A DNA stretch of 64,000 nt from Nitrospirota bacterium. Its GTDB lineage: Bacteria; Nitrospirota; UBA9217. Below the pieces are notes generated by a model. The model worked only from the letters and a program-made list of their open reading frames with translations. It ran no database searches and was not told the DNA's origin. Location: the NCBI GenBank assembly GCA_029858565.1, contig JAOUEV010000009.1, positions 1-64,000 on the forward strand. The letters run 5' to 3'. The position numbers and the translations under genes were made by a program. This document shows, piece by piece, positions 8,481 through 18,605 of this stretch (its first letter is position 1; the number at the start of each line of letters is the position of its first letter).

Positions 8481-9935
8481 TTACTTCTTCTTGTGCGGGG
8501 TTGTTTTGGCCGGGCTTGCGGGAGCCAGCACACCGCTGCCGGTGACGACCTTGACGCTCTCAATCACAATGTTCACGAGCTTCTGGAGCTCCGCCGGAGA
8601 GATCGAGAGCGGCGGCATGATGACAATGACATTGCCCAACGGCCGGATGATAAGGCCCCGCTTGCGCGCTTCGAAGGCCACCCGGGCTCCGATCGCATCC
8701 GCGAGGGGATAGGGTTCCCTGGTTGCCCGGTTGCGTACGAGCTCGATGCCCACCATGAACCCTCGTTGCCGGATCTCTCCGACGTGCTCGAACTTCTTCA
8801 TGACCTCCAGCGCCTTGGAGAGCAGCTTGATCTTGGGCTGGAGCTTCTGGAGCGTCTTTTCCTTCTTGAAAAGCTCGATGTTCGCCGATGCGGCTGCGCA
8901 GGCCAGAGGATTTCCGGTATAGGTATGGCCGTGGAAGAAGGTCTTGAGGTCCCGGTATTCGCCCAGAAATGCCTGATAGATCTCCTCGGTCGTGAGCGTG
9001 GCCGCGAGGGGGAGATACCCCCCGGTGAGACCTTTGGCTACGGCCATGATGTCCGGTGAGACCTTTTCCTGCTCGCACGCAAAGAGCGTACCGGTCCTTC
9101 CAAAGCCGGTCGCCACTTCATCGGCGATCAGCAATACATTGTTGTCCATGCAGATCTGGCGGATGCGCTTCAGATAGCCCGGAGGCTGGAGCAGCATGCC
9201 CGCGGCGCCCTGGATGAGCGGCTCAATGATGAGAGCGGCTGAAACCGAGGCGTATTTCTGGATCGTCCGCTCGGCGTGCATCAGGCAGGTCATCTGGCAC
9301 TCCGGGTAGGCCAGACCGTATTTGCAGCGGTAGCAGTAGGGTGTCTCGATCTTGTAGCTCTTGAACAGCAGGGGACGATAGAGGTTGTGAAAGAGGTCGA
9401 TGCCCCCGACGCTGACCGAACCGATCGTATCGCCGTGGTATGCTTCGGTTAGTGAAATAAAACCGGTCTTGTTCTGGAAGCCGGGGCCTTTCTGCTGCCA
9501 GTACTGAAAGGCGATCTTAAGCGCGATCTCGACCGCGGTCGAACCGCTGTCGGAATAGAACACCTTGGTCAGGCCGTTCGGCGCCACGGAGAGCAGCTTT
9601 TCCGCGAGCTGGACCGAGGGAACGTTGGAGAGGCCGAGGAGCGTGGAGTGAGCTACTTTGCCCAGCTGGACCGTTATGGCCTTGTCGATCTCCCGTTTTC
9701 TGTGGCCATGGACATTGACCCAAAGCGACGAGGTTCCGTCAAGATAGGTTTTCCTCCGCGTATCGACGAGCGTTGAACCCTTGCCGGACTCGATGATGAT
9801 CTGGGGATCTTTCCGCCAGTCCGCCATCTGGGTAAAAGGGTGCCAGATATGCTGCTTATCGAGCTGTTCCAGCATATCCGCGTGGGTCAGCTTCTTCTTT
9901 TTCGGGCTTTTTGCGGACGCCGTTTTCTTCGCCAT
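8481..9935 (-). CDS. bioA: Adenosylmethionine-8-amino-7-oxononanoate aminotransferase
   Basis: PLP enzyme that uses SAM to convert KAPA into DAPA in biotin synthesis. The N-terminal motif HIWHPFTQMADW, then TYLDGTSSLWVNVHGH, EAYHGDTIGSVSVGG, LLIADEVATGFGRTGTLFACE and the PLP lysine in MAVAKGLTGGYLPLAAT identify BioA. The family has about 430-450 residues; this one is longer because of a Lys-rich N-terminal tail (AKKTASAKSPKKKK) and a short C-terminal tail. ATG 9935 follows GCGAGG; the frame extends to 9962 without a ribosome-binding site. No other bio gene is adjacent. Confidence 0.92.
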   Translation of the reverse strand: MAKKTASAKSPKKKKLTHADMLEQLDKQHIWHPFTQMADWRKDPQIIIESGKGSTLVDTRRKTYLDGTSSLWVNVHGHRKREIDKAITVQLGKVAHSTLLGLSNVPSVQLAEKLLSVAPNGLTKVFYSDSGSTAVEIALKIAFQYWQQKGPGFQNKTGFISLTEAYHGDTIGSVSVGGIDLFHNLYRPLLFKSYKIETPYCYRCKYGLAYPECQMTCLMHAERTIQKYASVSAALIIEPLIQGAAGMLLQPPGYLKRIRQICMDNNVLLIADEVATGFGRTGTLFACEQEKVSPDIMAVAKGLTGGYLPLAATLTTEEIYQAFLGEYRDLKTFFHGHTYTGNPLACAAASANIELFKKEKTLQKLQPKIKLLSKALEVMKKFEHVGEIRQRGFMVGIELVRNRATREPYPLADAIGARVAFEARKRGLIIRPLGNVIVIMPPLSISPAELQKLVNIVIESVKVVTGSGVLAPASPAKTTPHKKK

Positions 9936-10096
9936 GGTCCTGAACCTCGCATATTCCTGCATGATATTGAAGTATTATAGTGGATTCGCCCCGAGTGTCA
10001 ATCAAAAACAGGACGTTTTTACCTGTTGTTAACGTTTTTCCCGGTCCCGAAAAAGGTACTGACGCGCGTCACCGGGGATGGTCTGACAAAAAGAGC

Positions 10097-10126
10097 TTGA
10101 AAATATTCAATTCTTTTTGGTAGTAT
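10097..10126 (+). promoter_or_regulatory. Candidate sigma-70 promoter for htrA
   Basis: TTGAAA (10097-10102), 18-base spacer, TAGTAT (10121-10126), within an AT-rich stretch about 50 bases before the htrA start. TATAAC at 10124 is an alternative -10. Confidence 0.5.
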
Positions 10127-10179
10127 AACCTGTTATTGTGCCGTTACCAGTAGGGCAGCTGTTTCAGGAGGGCCGGTTC

Positions 10180-11679
10180 GTGAACAGGAATAAACGATTC
10201 TATTTGTCCGCAGCCGTTGTTCTGGCTCTTGGCATCTTCGTCGGTCTGGTGATCTCATCGCGCCTGGAAATGACCTCGTCGATAACGGCAAAATCGGGCC
10301 AGGTATCCTCGCGCTCGGTGGAATCGCTGGCGCAGCTGAGCGATGCCCTGTCCGAGGTCGCGGCGGTCGCCACCCCTTCGGTGGTAAACATATCCACCAC
10401 CCGGGTGATCAAGCAGCGGGAAGAGGCCCCTTTCGATTTCTTCGACGATCCGTTCCTGCGGCGGTTCTTCGGCGACCAGTACCAGCATCCGAATACGCCG
10501 AAGGAACACAAGGAGCAGAGTCTCGGATCGGGGGTCCTTGTTTCCGAGGACGGCTATATCGTCACGAACAACCACGTCATCGAAAAATCGCAGGAGATCA
10601 AGGTCCTGCTGTCCAATAAACGCGACTATAAGGCCAAACTGATCGGCGCGGACCCCAAGACGGACATCGCCGTTATCAAGATCGAAGCGAGCGGGCTGCC
10701 GGCGCTCTCGTGGGGCGATTCGAACAAACTGCGGGTCGGCGAACTGGTGTTCGCCATCGGCAATCCCTTCGGGCTCAACTCGACGCTGACCATGGGCGTC
10801 ATCAGCGCCGTGGGGCGGGCCAACGTAGGCATTGCCGACTATGAGGATTTCATCCAGACCGACGCGGCCATCAACCCCGGAAACTCCGGCGGCGCGCTGA
10901 TCAACGCACGGGGAGAGCTGGTCGGGATCAATACGGCCATCGTGTCGCGGAGCGGCGGGTATCAGGGGATCGGCTTCGCCGTACCGAGCGGCATGGCACG
11001 GCAGGTCATGGAGAGCCTGATCAAGTACAAGAAGGTCGTCCGCGGCTGGCTTGGCGTGAGCATCCAGGAGGTGACCTCTGATCTTGCCGAGGAGTTCGGC
11101 GCAAAGGACCTGAAGGGCGCGCTGGTCAGCGGGGTAATGAAGGGAAGTCCTGCCGAGAAAGCGGGCATCCGGCAGGGGGATGTGATACTGAGATACAACG
11201 GCAAAGAGGTGGAGGACACGGGCCACTTGCGGAACATGGTCTCCCAGACGCCGGTGGGGACGCGGGTGTCCGTGAATTTGCTGTGCAATAAGAAGGAATC
11301 GACCATCGAGGTCGTGATCGCGGAGCTTCCCAAAAAGATCGGCGACGCGGCAGGGAGCGATGAGCAGAACAGTGAAGAGCCTGAAGAGAGCAATGCGCTC
11401 TCCGGCCTGACCGTGCGCGAACTGACGCCGAGCCTGGCGAAACGCTTCGGTCTGCATGAGACCGAAACGGGGCTGGTGGTGGTGAAGGTCGATCCGGGCA
11501 GCAGCGCGTTCGAGGCCGGGATCCGCCCGGGCGACCAGATCCTCCAGATCAATCAGCAGGATATCGCGACCATGAACGATTACCGGAAGATCATTGGCAG
11601 GACCAAGGCAAAGGACCGGATGCTCATGCTGATCCGCAGAAAAGGCGAGGACCTTTTCGTAACGATCAAGCCCAGCTAG
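10180..11679 (+). CDS. degP: Periplasmic serine protease, DegP/HtrA family
   Basis: Envelope quality-control protease and chaperone. An N-terminal membrane or signal segment (about 5-28) is followed by a trypsin-like domain with the catalytic triad: His in VTNNHVIE (about 132), Asp in KTDIAV (about 162), Ser in GNSGGAL (about 236). Two PDZ domains follow (about 275-370 and 395-490). About 499 aa, normal for Do-type proteases. GTG 10180 has AGGAGGG seven bases upstream, better than the earlier in-frame GTG at 10138. Transcribed alone or with the PIN/TRAM gene. Confidence 0.93.
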   Translation: MNRNKRFYLSAAVVLALGIFVGLVISSRLEMTSSITAKSGQVSSRSVESLAQLSDALSEVAAVATPSVVNISTTRVIKQREEAPFDFFDDPFLRRFFGDQYQHPNTPKEHKEQSLGSGVLVSEDGYIVTNNHVIEKSQEIKVLLSNKRDYKAKLIGADPKTDIAVIKIEASGLPALSWGDSNKLRVGELVFAIGNPFGLNSTLTMGVISAVGRANVGIADYEDFIQTDAAINPGNSGGALINARGELVGINTAIVSRSGGYQGIGFAVPSGMARQVMESLIKYKKVVRGWLGVSIQEVTSDLAEEFGAKDLKGALVSGVMKGSPAEKAGIRQGDVILRYNGKEVEDTGHLRNMVSQTPVGTRVSVNLLCNKKESTIEVVIAELPKKIGDAAGSDEQNSEEPEESNALSGLTVRELTPSLAKRFGLHETETGLVVVKVDPGSSAFEAGIRPGDQILQINQQDIATMNDYRKIIGRTKAKDRMLMLIRRKGEDLFVTIKPS

Positions 11680-11761
11680 TGGCAGCGGGTTCCGGTGCGG
11701 GCCGTACCGGAACCGGCGCGCAGATCCATATATCCTGTACAGGGAAGGGAGGTGAAGATAC

Positions 11762-12769
11762 ATGGGACTGATAATCATTCGTATGCTCTTTGTGGGCGTG
11801 GGCACACTGCTCGGCTATTACGTTTCCACGCAGCTCGACGAGGTGGTGAGCAAGCCGGAAGGCATGGCAATCGGGTTCTCTGTCGCCGTCGCGATCATAT
11901 TTTCGGAACTTCTGTTCCGGCGCGTGGCGCTCAAGGTCATTATCGGCGGCATCCTTGGATTCATCATAGGTCTTACGTCGGCCAACATCATCGCCACCCC
12001 GCTCAAGCTTGTACCCCTCGAAAGGAGCATCGTCAATTTCCTGGTCCTGCTCCTGAACGCCTTCTTCGGCTACATGGGCGTCACGATCGGGATCCGCGAA
12101 GGCGAACGGTTCAATCCGGCGAACATCAAGAAGCTGTTCCGCGGGGGGATCGAGGAGAACCTCAAGGTCCTGGATACCAGCGTCATCATAGACGGCAGGA
12201 TTGCCGATGTATGTGAGACCGAGTTCCTTGACGGGACGCTGGTGATACCGCAGTTCATCCTGCTGGAGTTGCAGCATATCGCCGATTCCTCGGATTCGCT
12301 CAAGCGGGCGCGGGGACGGCGGGGGCTCGACATCCTGCACCGCATCCAGAAAATGAGCCATATGGAGGTGCGGATCACCGAGGACGATTTTCCCAAGATC
12401 CGCGAGGTGGACAGCAAACTGATCGCCCTGGCGAAGCGCAACGGCGCCAAGATCATCACCAACGATTTCAACCTCAACAAGGTCGCGGAGCTGCAGGGCG
12501 TCAAGGTGCTGAACATCAACGACCTGTCGAACGCGGTGAAGCCGGTCGCACTTCCCGGCGAGACCATGCGGGTCTTCGTGCTGAAGGAAGGGAAGGAAGC
12601 CGGCCAGGGGGTCGCCTATCTGGACGACGGGACGATGATCGTCGTGGAGAACGGCCGCCGGTTCATCAATAAGAACGTGGAGGTCGCTGTCACGAGCGTG
12701 CTTCAGACCGCGGCGGGGAGAATGATCTTCACGCGGCTCAAGGATGAGGAAGAGCACGAAGTGCAATAA
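11762..12769 (+). CDS. PIN/TRAM-domain membrane protein (YacL-like)
   Basis: About 335 aa. Four hydrophobic helices fill the first 110 residues. A PIN nuclease-fold domain follows ([42 protein letters not shown]) with the acidic residues of the active site. A TRAM RNA-binding domain closes the protein (about 265-330: [21 protein letters not shown]). This is the YacL architecture, and the RNA target is unknown. A strong GGAGGTG site lies before the ATG. It precedes yebC by 16 bases, so the two are probably co-transcribed. Confidence 0.88.
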   Translation: MGLIIIRMLFVGVGTLLGYYVSTQLDEVVSKPEGMAIGFSVAVAIIFSELLFRRVALKVIIGGILGFIIGLTSANIIATPLKLVPLERSIVNFLVLLLNAFFGYMGVTIGIREGERFNPANIKKLFRGGIEENLKVLDTSVIIDGRIADVCETEFLDGTLVIPQFILLELQHIADSSDSLKRARGRRGLDILHRIQKMSHMEVRITEDDFPKIREVDSKLIALAKRNGAKIITNDFNLNKVAELQGVKVLNINDLSNAVKPVALPGETMRVFVLKEGKEAGQGVAYLDDGTMIVVENGRRFINKNVEVAVTSVLQTAAGRMIFTRLKDEEEHEVQ

Positions 12770-12785
12770 TTATCAAGGAGGTTTC

Positions 12786-13538
12786 ATGTCGGGTCATTCG
12801 AAGTGGGCTACAACAAAACGGAAAAAAGCGGCGATCGACTCCAAGCGCGGGAAGATCTTCACGAAGATCACCAAGGAGATCACCGTGGCGGCCCGGATGG
12901 GCGGAGGAGATCCTGACGGGAATCCCCGGCTTCGCACGGCCGTTGACAAGGCGAAATCAGTGAGCATGCCGGCGGACAACATCAAGCGGGCAATCCAGAA
13001 GGGTACCGGCGAACTGCCCGGCGTGGCTTACGAGGAGACAACGTACGAAGGCTACGGCCCGAACGGCGTCGCCATCATCGTCGAGGTCATGACGGACAAC
13101 AAGAACCGCACGGTCGCCGAGCTCAGGCATATCATGGAAAAGCTCGGCAAGGGCATGGGCGAGAACGGCTGCGTGTCCTGGATGTTCCACAAGAAGGGCT
13201 ACATCGTCGTGGCCAAGTCAAAGGCCGATGAAGAGAAGCTCATGAGCATCGCGTTGGACGCCGGCGCGGAGGACATGCAGCCCGAGGATGATAATTTCGT
13301 CATTACATCGGCAACCTTCGATTTTGACAAGGTCAAAAAGGCCCTGGATGCCGCCGGTATCGCCACGGAGGTTGCGGAGGTGACCATGGTCCCGCAGACC
13401 TACGTTACCCTGGAAGGCCAGAAAGAGGCTTCGCAGATGCTGCGTCTTATGGAGGCTCTGGAAGACAACGATGATGTGCAGAACGTTTACGCGAACTTTG
13501 ATATACCCGATGCAGTGATGAATGCCATCGAGGAGTAG
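12786..13538 (+). CDS. yebC: YebC/PmpR family protein
   Basis: About 250 aa. The opening [20 protein letters not shown] is diagnostic, as are [19 protein letters not shown] and the [14 protein letters not shown] block. YebC proteins were first called transcriptional regulators and are now linked to translation of polyproline stretches. ATG 12786 follows AAGGAGG. It sits directly before ruvCAB, the common gene order in many bacteria. Confidence 0.95.
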   Translation: MSGHSKWATTKRKKAAIDSKRGKIFTKITKEITVAARMGGGDPDGNPRLRTAVDKAKSVSMPADNIKRAIQKGTGELPGVAYEETTYEGYGPNGVAIIVEVMTDNKNRTVAELRHIMEKLGKGMGENGCVSWMFHKKGYIVVAKSKADEEKLMSIALDAGAEDMQPEDDNFVITSATFDFDKVKKALDAAGIATEVAEVTMVPQTYVTLEGQKEASQMLRLMEALEDNDDVQNVYANFDIPDAVMNAIEE

Positions 13539-13609
13539 GAGCGTCCCGCCGCAGCGCGCTGGAGTCCAGCGGCCAGCGGCAGGGCCGGCGGTATCAACAG
13601 GGGGATTCG

Positions 13610-14146
13610 ATGCGGGTACTGGGGATTGATCCGGGGACGCTCACGAGCGGATACGGCATTGTGACCGAGGAAGACCATAAGCTCTTCCACGTTATTTCGG
13701 GAGGGATCAGCCCTTCAGCGAAGCAGCCATTCCCCAAGCGGCTGAAGAAGATCTACGAAGAGCTTGAAAAGGTCATTGAAAAGTACAAACCCCAGGTCGT
13801 GGTGATCGAGGACCTCTTCGTATCGAACAATATTAAAGCCGCGCTCAAGCTGGGCCATGCCCGGGGCGTTGCGATCCTTGCCGCGGTGAATGCGGGCCTT
13901 CCGGTGTTCGAGTACGCGCCTACCGAGGTGAAGCAGGCGGTCGTGGGCAGCGGAAAGGCGGATAAAAAACAGGTCCAGCTTATGGTCAAGGTCCTGCTGG
14001 AACTTCCCAAGACGCCCCATCCCGCTGATGCTGCTGACGCGCTCGCTGCCGCTATCTGTCATATCCATTCCTCCCGCATGCGGGAGATGCTCAAGAACCC
14101 CTCGTCCTTCAGGCAGGGGGCACGTTCCTCGGTCAAACTGCGATGA
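13610..14146 (+). CDS. ruvC: Crossover junction endodeoxyribonuclease RuvC
   Basis: Holliday-junction resolvase, about 178 aa. MRVLGIDPGTLTSGYGIV holds the first catalytic Asp, VVVIEDLFVSNNIKAALKLG the Glu, and HPADAADALAAAICH the C-terminal acidic pair. It works as a dimer with RuvAB. Its last bases overlap ruvA by four (ATGA), so translation is likely coupled. Confidence 0.96.
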   Translation: MRVLGIDPGTLTSGYGIVTEEDHKLFHVISGGISPSAKQPFPKRLKKIYEELEKVIEKYKPQVVVIEDLFVSNNIKAALKLGHARGVAILAAVNAGLPVFEYAPTEVKQAVVGSGKADKKQVQLMVKVLLELPKTPHPADAADALAAAICHIHSSRMREMLKNPSSFRQGARSSVKLR

Positions 14147-14748
14147 TCGCATGGCTCTCGGGAAGAATAGTGCGGAAATCCCCGTCCGCCGTTGTCATCG
14201 ATGTCGGCGGCGTGGGGTACGAGGTGGCGGTCCCGCTGTCCACGTTTAACGGGATTCCCGAACCAGGCGCGGACGTGAGCCTGCATGTGCATACCCATGT
14301 TCGCGAGGACTCGCTAAGCCTCTTCGGGTTTTCCACGGAGCTTGAAAAAGAACTGTTCGAGCTCCTGATGGGGGTATCGGGCATCGGTCCGAAGCTGGCG
14401 CTGACCGTCCTGTCGAACCTGTCGGTCGAGAATATCATGCAGTCGCTGAACACCGCGGACGAAGCCGCGTTGTGCCGCATCCCGGGGATCGGGAAGAAAA
14501 CAGCGGCGCGGCTTTGTCTGGAGCTCAAGGACCGGATCGCCAAGCTCAGACCGGCTCTGCCGACTTCAGGCCAGTACCGGCCTGCTGGTGGTGAAGGACA
14601 GCTGGAGGATGCGGTCTCCGCACTGGTCAACCTGGGGTATAAGCGGCAGCAGGCAGAGGATGCCGTACGGACAGCCATGCGCGGCAGACCTGATGTGCCG
14701 ATGGGCGAACTTATCCGCGAGTCGCTGAATCTACTGCTGAAGCGGTGA
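14143..14748 (+). CDS. ruvA: Holliday junction branch-migration protein RuvA
   Basis: About 201 aa. Domain I is an OB fold ([20 protein letters not shown]). Domain II holds two helix-hairpin-helix motifs ([18 protein letters not shown] and [20 protein letters not shown]). Domain III is the C-terminal RuvB-contacting helix bundle ([20 protein letters not shown]). It starts inside the ruvC stop. Confidence 0.96.
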   Translation: MIAWLSGRIVRKSPSAVVIDVGGVGYEVAVPLSTFNGIPEPGADVSLHVHTHVREDSLSLFGFSTELEKELFELLMGVSGIGPKLALTVLSNLSVENIMQSLNTADEAALCRIPGIGKKTAARLCLELKDRIAKLRPALPTSGQYRPAGGEGQLEDAVSALVNLGYKRQQAEDAVRTAMRGRPDVPMGELIRESLNLLLKR

Positions 14749-14770
14749 CAGGAGACCGGGTGACGAATTC

Positions 14771-15790
14771 ATGAGCGACCGGATCATTGCCGGGGAACGG
14801 AACGAGGACGATATTCAGATCGAACGGAGCCTTCGGCCGAACCGTTTTGACGAGTTCGTGGGCCAGGACCGCATCCGCGACAATCTGTCCGTGTTCATCC
14901 AGGCCGCGCGCGGCCGGGGAGAGGCCCTTGACCATGTGCTTTTCTGCGGACCTCCCGGGCTGGGCAAGACCACGCTGGCGAACATCATCGCCCACGAGAT
15001 GGGTGTGGGCATCAAATCGACCTCGGGGCCGGTCCTGGAACGGGCCGGTGACCTGGCCGCGATCCTCACCAACCTCCAGCCCGGCGATGTGCTGTTCATT
15101 GACGAGATCCATCGGTTGAACCGTGTGGTGGAGGAGGTCCTCTATCCCGCCATGGAGGACTTCCAGCTCGACATCATCATCGGCCAGGGGCCCGGCGCCC
15201 GTTCCATCAAGCTCGATCTTCCCCGGTTCACGCTTGTGGGAGCAACGACGCGGACCGGCCTGCTCACGTCGCCGCTGCGCGACCGCTTCGGGATCATCGA
15301 CCGCCTGAACTTCTATGCTCCGGGGGAACTGCAGCGGATCATCACCCGCTCTTCGGAAATTCTTGGCGTCACCGCTGCGCCGGACGCGGCGGAGGAGATC
15401 GCGCGACGTTCGCGCGGCACCCCGCGGATCGCGAACCGCCTGCTGCGGCGCGTGCGGGACTTCGCCCAGGTTGCGGGAGAAGGCGCCATCGACCGTAAGG
15501 CCGTTGAAAAGGCGATGGACCGGCTCGAAGTGGACAGCAAGGGCTTCGATGAGATGGACCGGAGGCTGCTTCTTACCATCATTGACAAGTTCGGGGGAGG
15601 ACCGGTGGGTCTGGATACCCTGGCCGCGGCGATCAACGAGGATAGGGACACGCTCGAGGATGTCTATGAACCCTTCCTGATCCAGGAGGGATTCCTGGAC
15701 CGTACGCCGCGGGGACGGCTGGCCACGAAACTGTCCTTTGAATATTTCGGCAGGAAAAGAACATCGCCGGCCCAGGAACACCTGCTCTAG
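14771..15790 (+). CDS. ruvB: Holliday junction branch-migration helicase RuvB
   Basis: AAA+ hexameric motor, 339 aa. Walker A is [13 protein letters not shown], Walker B is [11 protein letters not shown], sensor 1 is [20 protein letters not shown], and the winged-helix C-terminus ends ...[17 protein letters not shown]. The first residues [18 protein letters not shown] are standard. It completes the ruvCAB cluster with 22 bases after ruvA. Confidence 0.97.
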   Translation: MSDRIIAGERNEDDIQIERSLRPNRFDEFVGQDRIRDNLSVFIQAARGRGEALDHVLFCGPPGLGKTTLANIIAHEMGVGIKSTSGPVLERAGDLAAILTNLQPGDVLFIDEIHRLNRVVEEVLYPAMEDFQLDIIIGQGPGARSIKLDLPRFTLVGATTRTGLLTSPLRDRFGIIDRLNFYAPGELQRIITRSSEILGVTAAPDAAEEIARRSRGTPRIANRLLRRVRDFAQVAGEGAIDRKAVEKAMDRLEVDSKGFDEMDRRLLLTIIDKFGGGPVGLDTLAAAINEDRDTLEDVYEPFLIQEGFLDRTPRGRLATKLSFEYFGRKRTSPAQEHLL

Positions 15791-15820
15791 GCCCTGCTGC
15801 GCGGCGCGGTCCCGTCCAAC

Positions 15821-16228
15821 ATGCGAACGATACTTTCCATACTCATCCTGCTGGCCCTGACAGCGTCGACCGTCCACCGCAATACCGCCTGGAATACCCT
15901 GTTGTCCCTGTGGGAGGATTGCGCCGCAAAGTCCCCGGACAAATCACGGACCCACAATAATCTCGGGAACTGCAACCTGCTGCTCGGAAGGTATTTTCCC
16001 GCGATCGAGGAATACCGGCGGGCAGTTGCGCTTGATCCCGCGAATATGGAAGCCTACTACAATCTGGCGACCACCCTCGATATCGCCGGGCTCTCGGTCG
16101 AGGCGATCGGGCCTTACAGCGTTTTTTGCAGGGAAGCGCCGCGCAATTACGCGGTGCAGCAGCAGCAGGCCTGCGAGCGGTTGCGGGGGCTTATCGCCGG
16201 ATCAGGGAACGCGGGTACGGGGAAATGA
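15821..16228 (+). CDS. Short membrane-anchored TPR protein (paralogue 1)
   Basis: About 135 aa. One N-terminal hydrophobic helix (residues 3-17) is followed by RNTAWNTLLSLWEDCAAKSPDK and about two TPR units (RTHNNLGNCNLLLGRYFPAI, MEAYYNLATTLDIAG). The layout resembles the tail of large multi-pass TPR glycosyltransferase-like proteins, but the multi-pass part is missing. Two relatives with the same TM-R..W..LW...SPDK pattern follow at 16802 and 18606. Its stop overlaps the queH start. Function unknown; partner binding is a guess. Confidence 0.6.
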   Translation: MRTILSILILLALTASTVHRNTAWNTLLSLWEDCAAKSPDKSRTHNNLGNCNLLLGRYFPAIEEYRRAVALDPANMEAYYNLATTLDIAGLSVEAIGPYSVFCREAPRNYAVQQQQACERLRGLIAGSGNAGTGK

Positions 16229-16797
16229 ACCTCCTTCTCCATATGTGCTGCGCACCCTGCGCGATCTACCCTCTGGCGCGTCTCGCGGCTGCGGGCTTCA
16301 GCACGACCGGACTTTTCTACAATCCCAATATTCATCCCTATCAGGAATACGGAAAACGGCTTGAAACGGTCAGGGAACACGCTGTCCGGACCGGTCTGCC
16401 GCTGATCGTCCTGGACCACTACGACCTGGAATCGTTCCTCGCGGTCACCCTGGGCCGGGGCAGCGGAAGATGCGAACAGTGCTATCGCATGCGCCTCGAT
16501 GCCGCTGCGGGGGAAGCGGGCAGGAGGGGATTTGGTCTGTTCTCTTCCACGCTGCTGTACAGCAAATACCAGAACCACGACCTGATCGCCGGTGTTGCGC
16601 GGGAGATGGCCGCGGAGCATAAGGTGGAATTCCTGTACGAGGATTTCCGCGACGGGTGGAAACAGGGCATCGAGGAATCAAAGGCGCTGGGTATGTACCG
16701 CCAGCAGTACTGCGGATGCATCTTCAGCGAGCGGGAGCGGTATGCGCCAGGCTTCCGGAAGAAGTCCGCGAACGCTTCCGCTGAAAGAAAGGGATAG
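16225..16797 (+). CDS. queH: Epoxyqueuosine reductase QueH
   Basis: Fe-S enzyme that reduces epoxyqueuosine to queuosine in tRNA wobble position 34. About 190 aa. The opening LLLHMCCAPCAIYPL carries the adjacent Cys pair and CxxC; CEQCYRMRLD and the C-terminal YRQQYCGCIFSE supply further cluster Cys. FYNPNIHPYQEYGKR is a family signature. It overlaps the preceding TPR gene by four bases. The queuosine pathway is also represented by tgt at 40976. Confidence 0.93.
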   Translation: MNLLLHMCCAPCAIYPLARLAAAGFSTTGLFYNPNIHPYQEYGKRLETVREHAVRTGLPLIVLDHYDLESFLAVTLGRGSGRCEQCYRMRLDAAAGEAGRRGFGLFSSTLLYSKYQNHDLIAGVAREMAAEHKVEFLYEDFRDGWKQGIEESKALGMYRQQYCGCIFSERERYAPGFRKKSANASAERKG

Positions 16798-16801
16798 CCC
16801 C

Positions 16802-17413
16802 GTGTTCTCCTGGTCCCTGCAGACGTTCAGATTCACGCTGATCTCCCTGGTCCTGTGCTTTCTGGGGGTCGCCTCGTTCGCGCGGAACGCGGTGTGGAGT
16901 GACGGTGTGTCGCTGTATGAGGACGTGGTCCGGAAAACCCCGAACAAGTCCCGCGCCTGGGATCATCTGGGCGTCGCCTTCTATCTCCGGTCCGATTATC
17001 CCAATGCGATCGCGGCCTATGACCGCGCCATCAAGCTGGATCCCTATCTGTCGATCAATCCCTACCGCAACCTCGCGCGTCTTTATGTGGATATCGGGGA
17101 ATACGACCGGGCCGTCCAGCTCCTGACCTGGGCAATGTCCATAGATGCGGGCAATTACGAGCTCTATACCACGCGCGGCATGGCATACCACAAGAAGAAC
17201 GAGTTCCCGCAGGCCATAGCGGACTTCTCCCGGGCGCTCGATCTCGAGCGGAACAATCCCGCGATCTATGTTGACCGCGGTCTGGCATACGAAGCGGCAG
17301 GCCGCATCAGAGAGGCTGTCAGGGATTTTGACGAGGCCTGCTCGCGCGGGCGGTCAGCTGCCTGTGAAAAGTCCCGGGCGCTTCGGCCGGACGGAGGCCG
17401 TCCATGGCGGTGA
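16802..17413 (+). CDS. Membrane-anchored TPR protein (paralogue 2)
   Basis: About 203 aa from GTG 16802, which follows AAAGGG and lies four bases after queH. One transmembrane helix (about 9-27), then RNAVWSDGVSLYEDVVRKTP and four TPR units up to about residue 195 (AWDHLGVAFYLRSDYPNAIA, PYRNLARLYVDIGEYDRAV, ELYTTRGMAYHKKNEFPQAI, AIYVDRGLAYEAAGRIREAV). Related to the genes at 15821 and 18606. The upstream open frame to 16592 is a shadow of queH. Probably an envelope scaffold. Confidence 0.65.
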   Translation: MFSWSLQTFRFTLISLVLCFLGVASFARNAVWSDGVSLYEDVVRKTPNKSRAWDHLGVAFYLRSDYPNAIAAYDRAIKLDPYLSINPYRNLARLYVDIGEYDRAVQLLTWAMSIDAGNYELYTTRGMAYHKKNEFPQAIADFSRALDLERNNPAIYVDRGLAYEAAGRIREAVRDFDEACSRGRSAACEKSRALRPDGGRPWR

Positions 17414-18537
17414 TGGCGCCACGTTCTGCCGGGATCCCATTTTCGATTCGCGGACCGGTCAGGCATTGTTCGTTTATCCTTGCTGTCGGAGCGCTGCTCT
17501 TCGCCCTTTCTGCCGAGTGTCTTGGTGCTGCCCGCATCCGCGTGGCCATTGCTGATTCGTCAACACAGGTGGTTCTCCAATCACCAGCAGGGCTCACGAT
17601 CGGCCGCGGGCGGACAGCTAAGGTTCGCCGCACAATCACCCTGACGCCCGCGGACCTGGGGACCGATCCGATCCTCGTCCGCTCCCGGGGCAGCAGCATC
17701 TCGGTGAACGGCAAGAAGTACCGGGGGACGATGGAGGTGCGCAGGAACGGGATAGGCCGGATCCGGGTGATCAACGATCTTGATCTTGAGGACTATCTCA
17801 AGGGCGTTGTGGCGGCCGAGATCCCTCATGAATGGGAAATGGAGGCGCTCAAGGCCCAGGCTGTCGCATCGCGAACCTATGCCTTGCATCAAAAGGAAGC
17901 ATCAGGCGGACGTTCATACCATCTGCTGGCGACGGTAGACAGTCAGATGTACGTGGGGATGGAGGGAGAGCGTCCGCGGGCTGTCCGTGCGGTGGATGAT
18001 ACCCGGGGTGAGGTGCTGCAGTACGAAGGCAGGTTGATCTCGGCCTATTACCATTCCAGCTGCGGAGGACACACCGAGGACGCGCTCGAGCTCTGGGGGA
18101 TCGACGCTTCCTACCTTCGCGGCGTTGATTGTGACTGTCAGCGCATATCGACCTACGGTCCGTGGGAAAGAAAATTTTCCATCCCCGAGGTCATCGGGGC
18201 GCTCCGGCGGGAAGGTTACCCGATCACCGATATCGCGGCGGTGGAGAACGGGGATATCACCCCTGCGGGCCGCGTCAAGCGCGTCCTGTTCAGGTCGTCG
18301 CAGGGGATGATTTCCATCCCTGCGGAATCGCTTCGTTCCATCCTCGGCTATTCCCGATTCCTGAGCGTGTTCATAGAGCCTGAACTGGTTGACCGGGAGA
18401 TCGTGATCTCGGGGCGGGGACGGGGGCACGGCGTCGGGCTATGCCAGTGGGGTGCTCAGGACCTGGCGCTGCAGGGCAAGGAGTACCGGGCCATACTGGA
18501 ACATTATTATCCCGGAACAAAGATCGTACGGCGATAG
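17404..18537 (+). CDS. SpoIID/LytB-domain protein
   Basis: About 377 aa, exported (hydrophobic segment about residues 22-42). The SpoIID domain is clear: INDLDLEDYLKGVVAAEIPH, MEALKAQAVASRTYAL, then YHSSCGGHTEDALELWG, and near the end GRGRGHGVGLCQWGAQDLA. In spore formers SpoIID is a lytic transglycosylase acting on stripped peptidoglycan; in other bacteria such proteins act on cell-wall remodelling or division. It overlaps the preceding TPR gene by ten bases. No sporulation genes are in the window. Confidence 0.85.
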   Translation: MAVMAPRSAGIPFSIRGPVRHCSFILAVGALLFALSAECLGAARIRVAIADSSTQVVLQSPAGLTIGRGRTAKVRRTITLTPADLGTDPILVRSRGSSISVNGKKYRGTMEVRRNGIGRIRVINDLDLEDYLKGVVAAEIPHEWEMEALKAQAVASRTYALHQKEASGGRSYHLLATVDSQMYVGMEGERPRAVRAVDDTRGEVLQYEGRLISAYYHSSCGGHTEDALELWGIDASYLRGVDCDCQRISTYGPWERKFSIPEVIGALRREGYPITDIAAVENGDITPAGRVKRVLFRSSQGMISIPAESLRSILGYSRFLSVFIEPELVDREIVISGRGRGHGVGLCQWGAQDLALQGKEYRAILEHYYPGTKIVRR

Positions 18538-18568
18538 GGCCGGAGGAGCGCTGGGCCGACCATTCTGC

Positions 18569-18598
18569 TTGACAGGCGGCCGTGCCAGCCGATACAAT
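18569..18598 (+). promoter_or_regulatory. Sigma-70-type promoter, apparently driving a leaderless mRNA
   Basis: TTGACA (18569-18574), 18-base spacer, TACAAT (18593-18598). The expected transcription start, seven bases later (18605-18606), falls on the ATG of the next gene. No ribosome-binding site is present. A second promoter with the same geometry is at 46107. Confidence 0.6.
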
Positions 18599-18605
18599 GG
18601 GTTCG

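Noticed and set aside
14711-15877. Minus-strand open frame opposite ruvB
   Set aside because: Same cause: ruvB is certain and the antisense frame shows biased composition, no start signal and no family.
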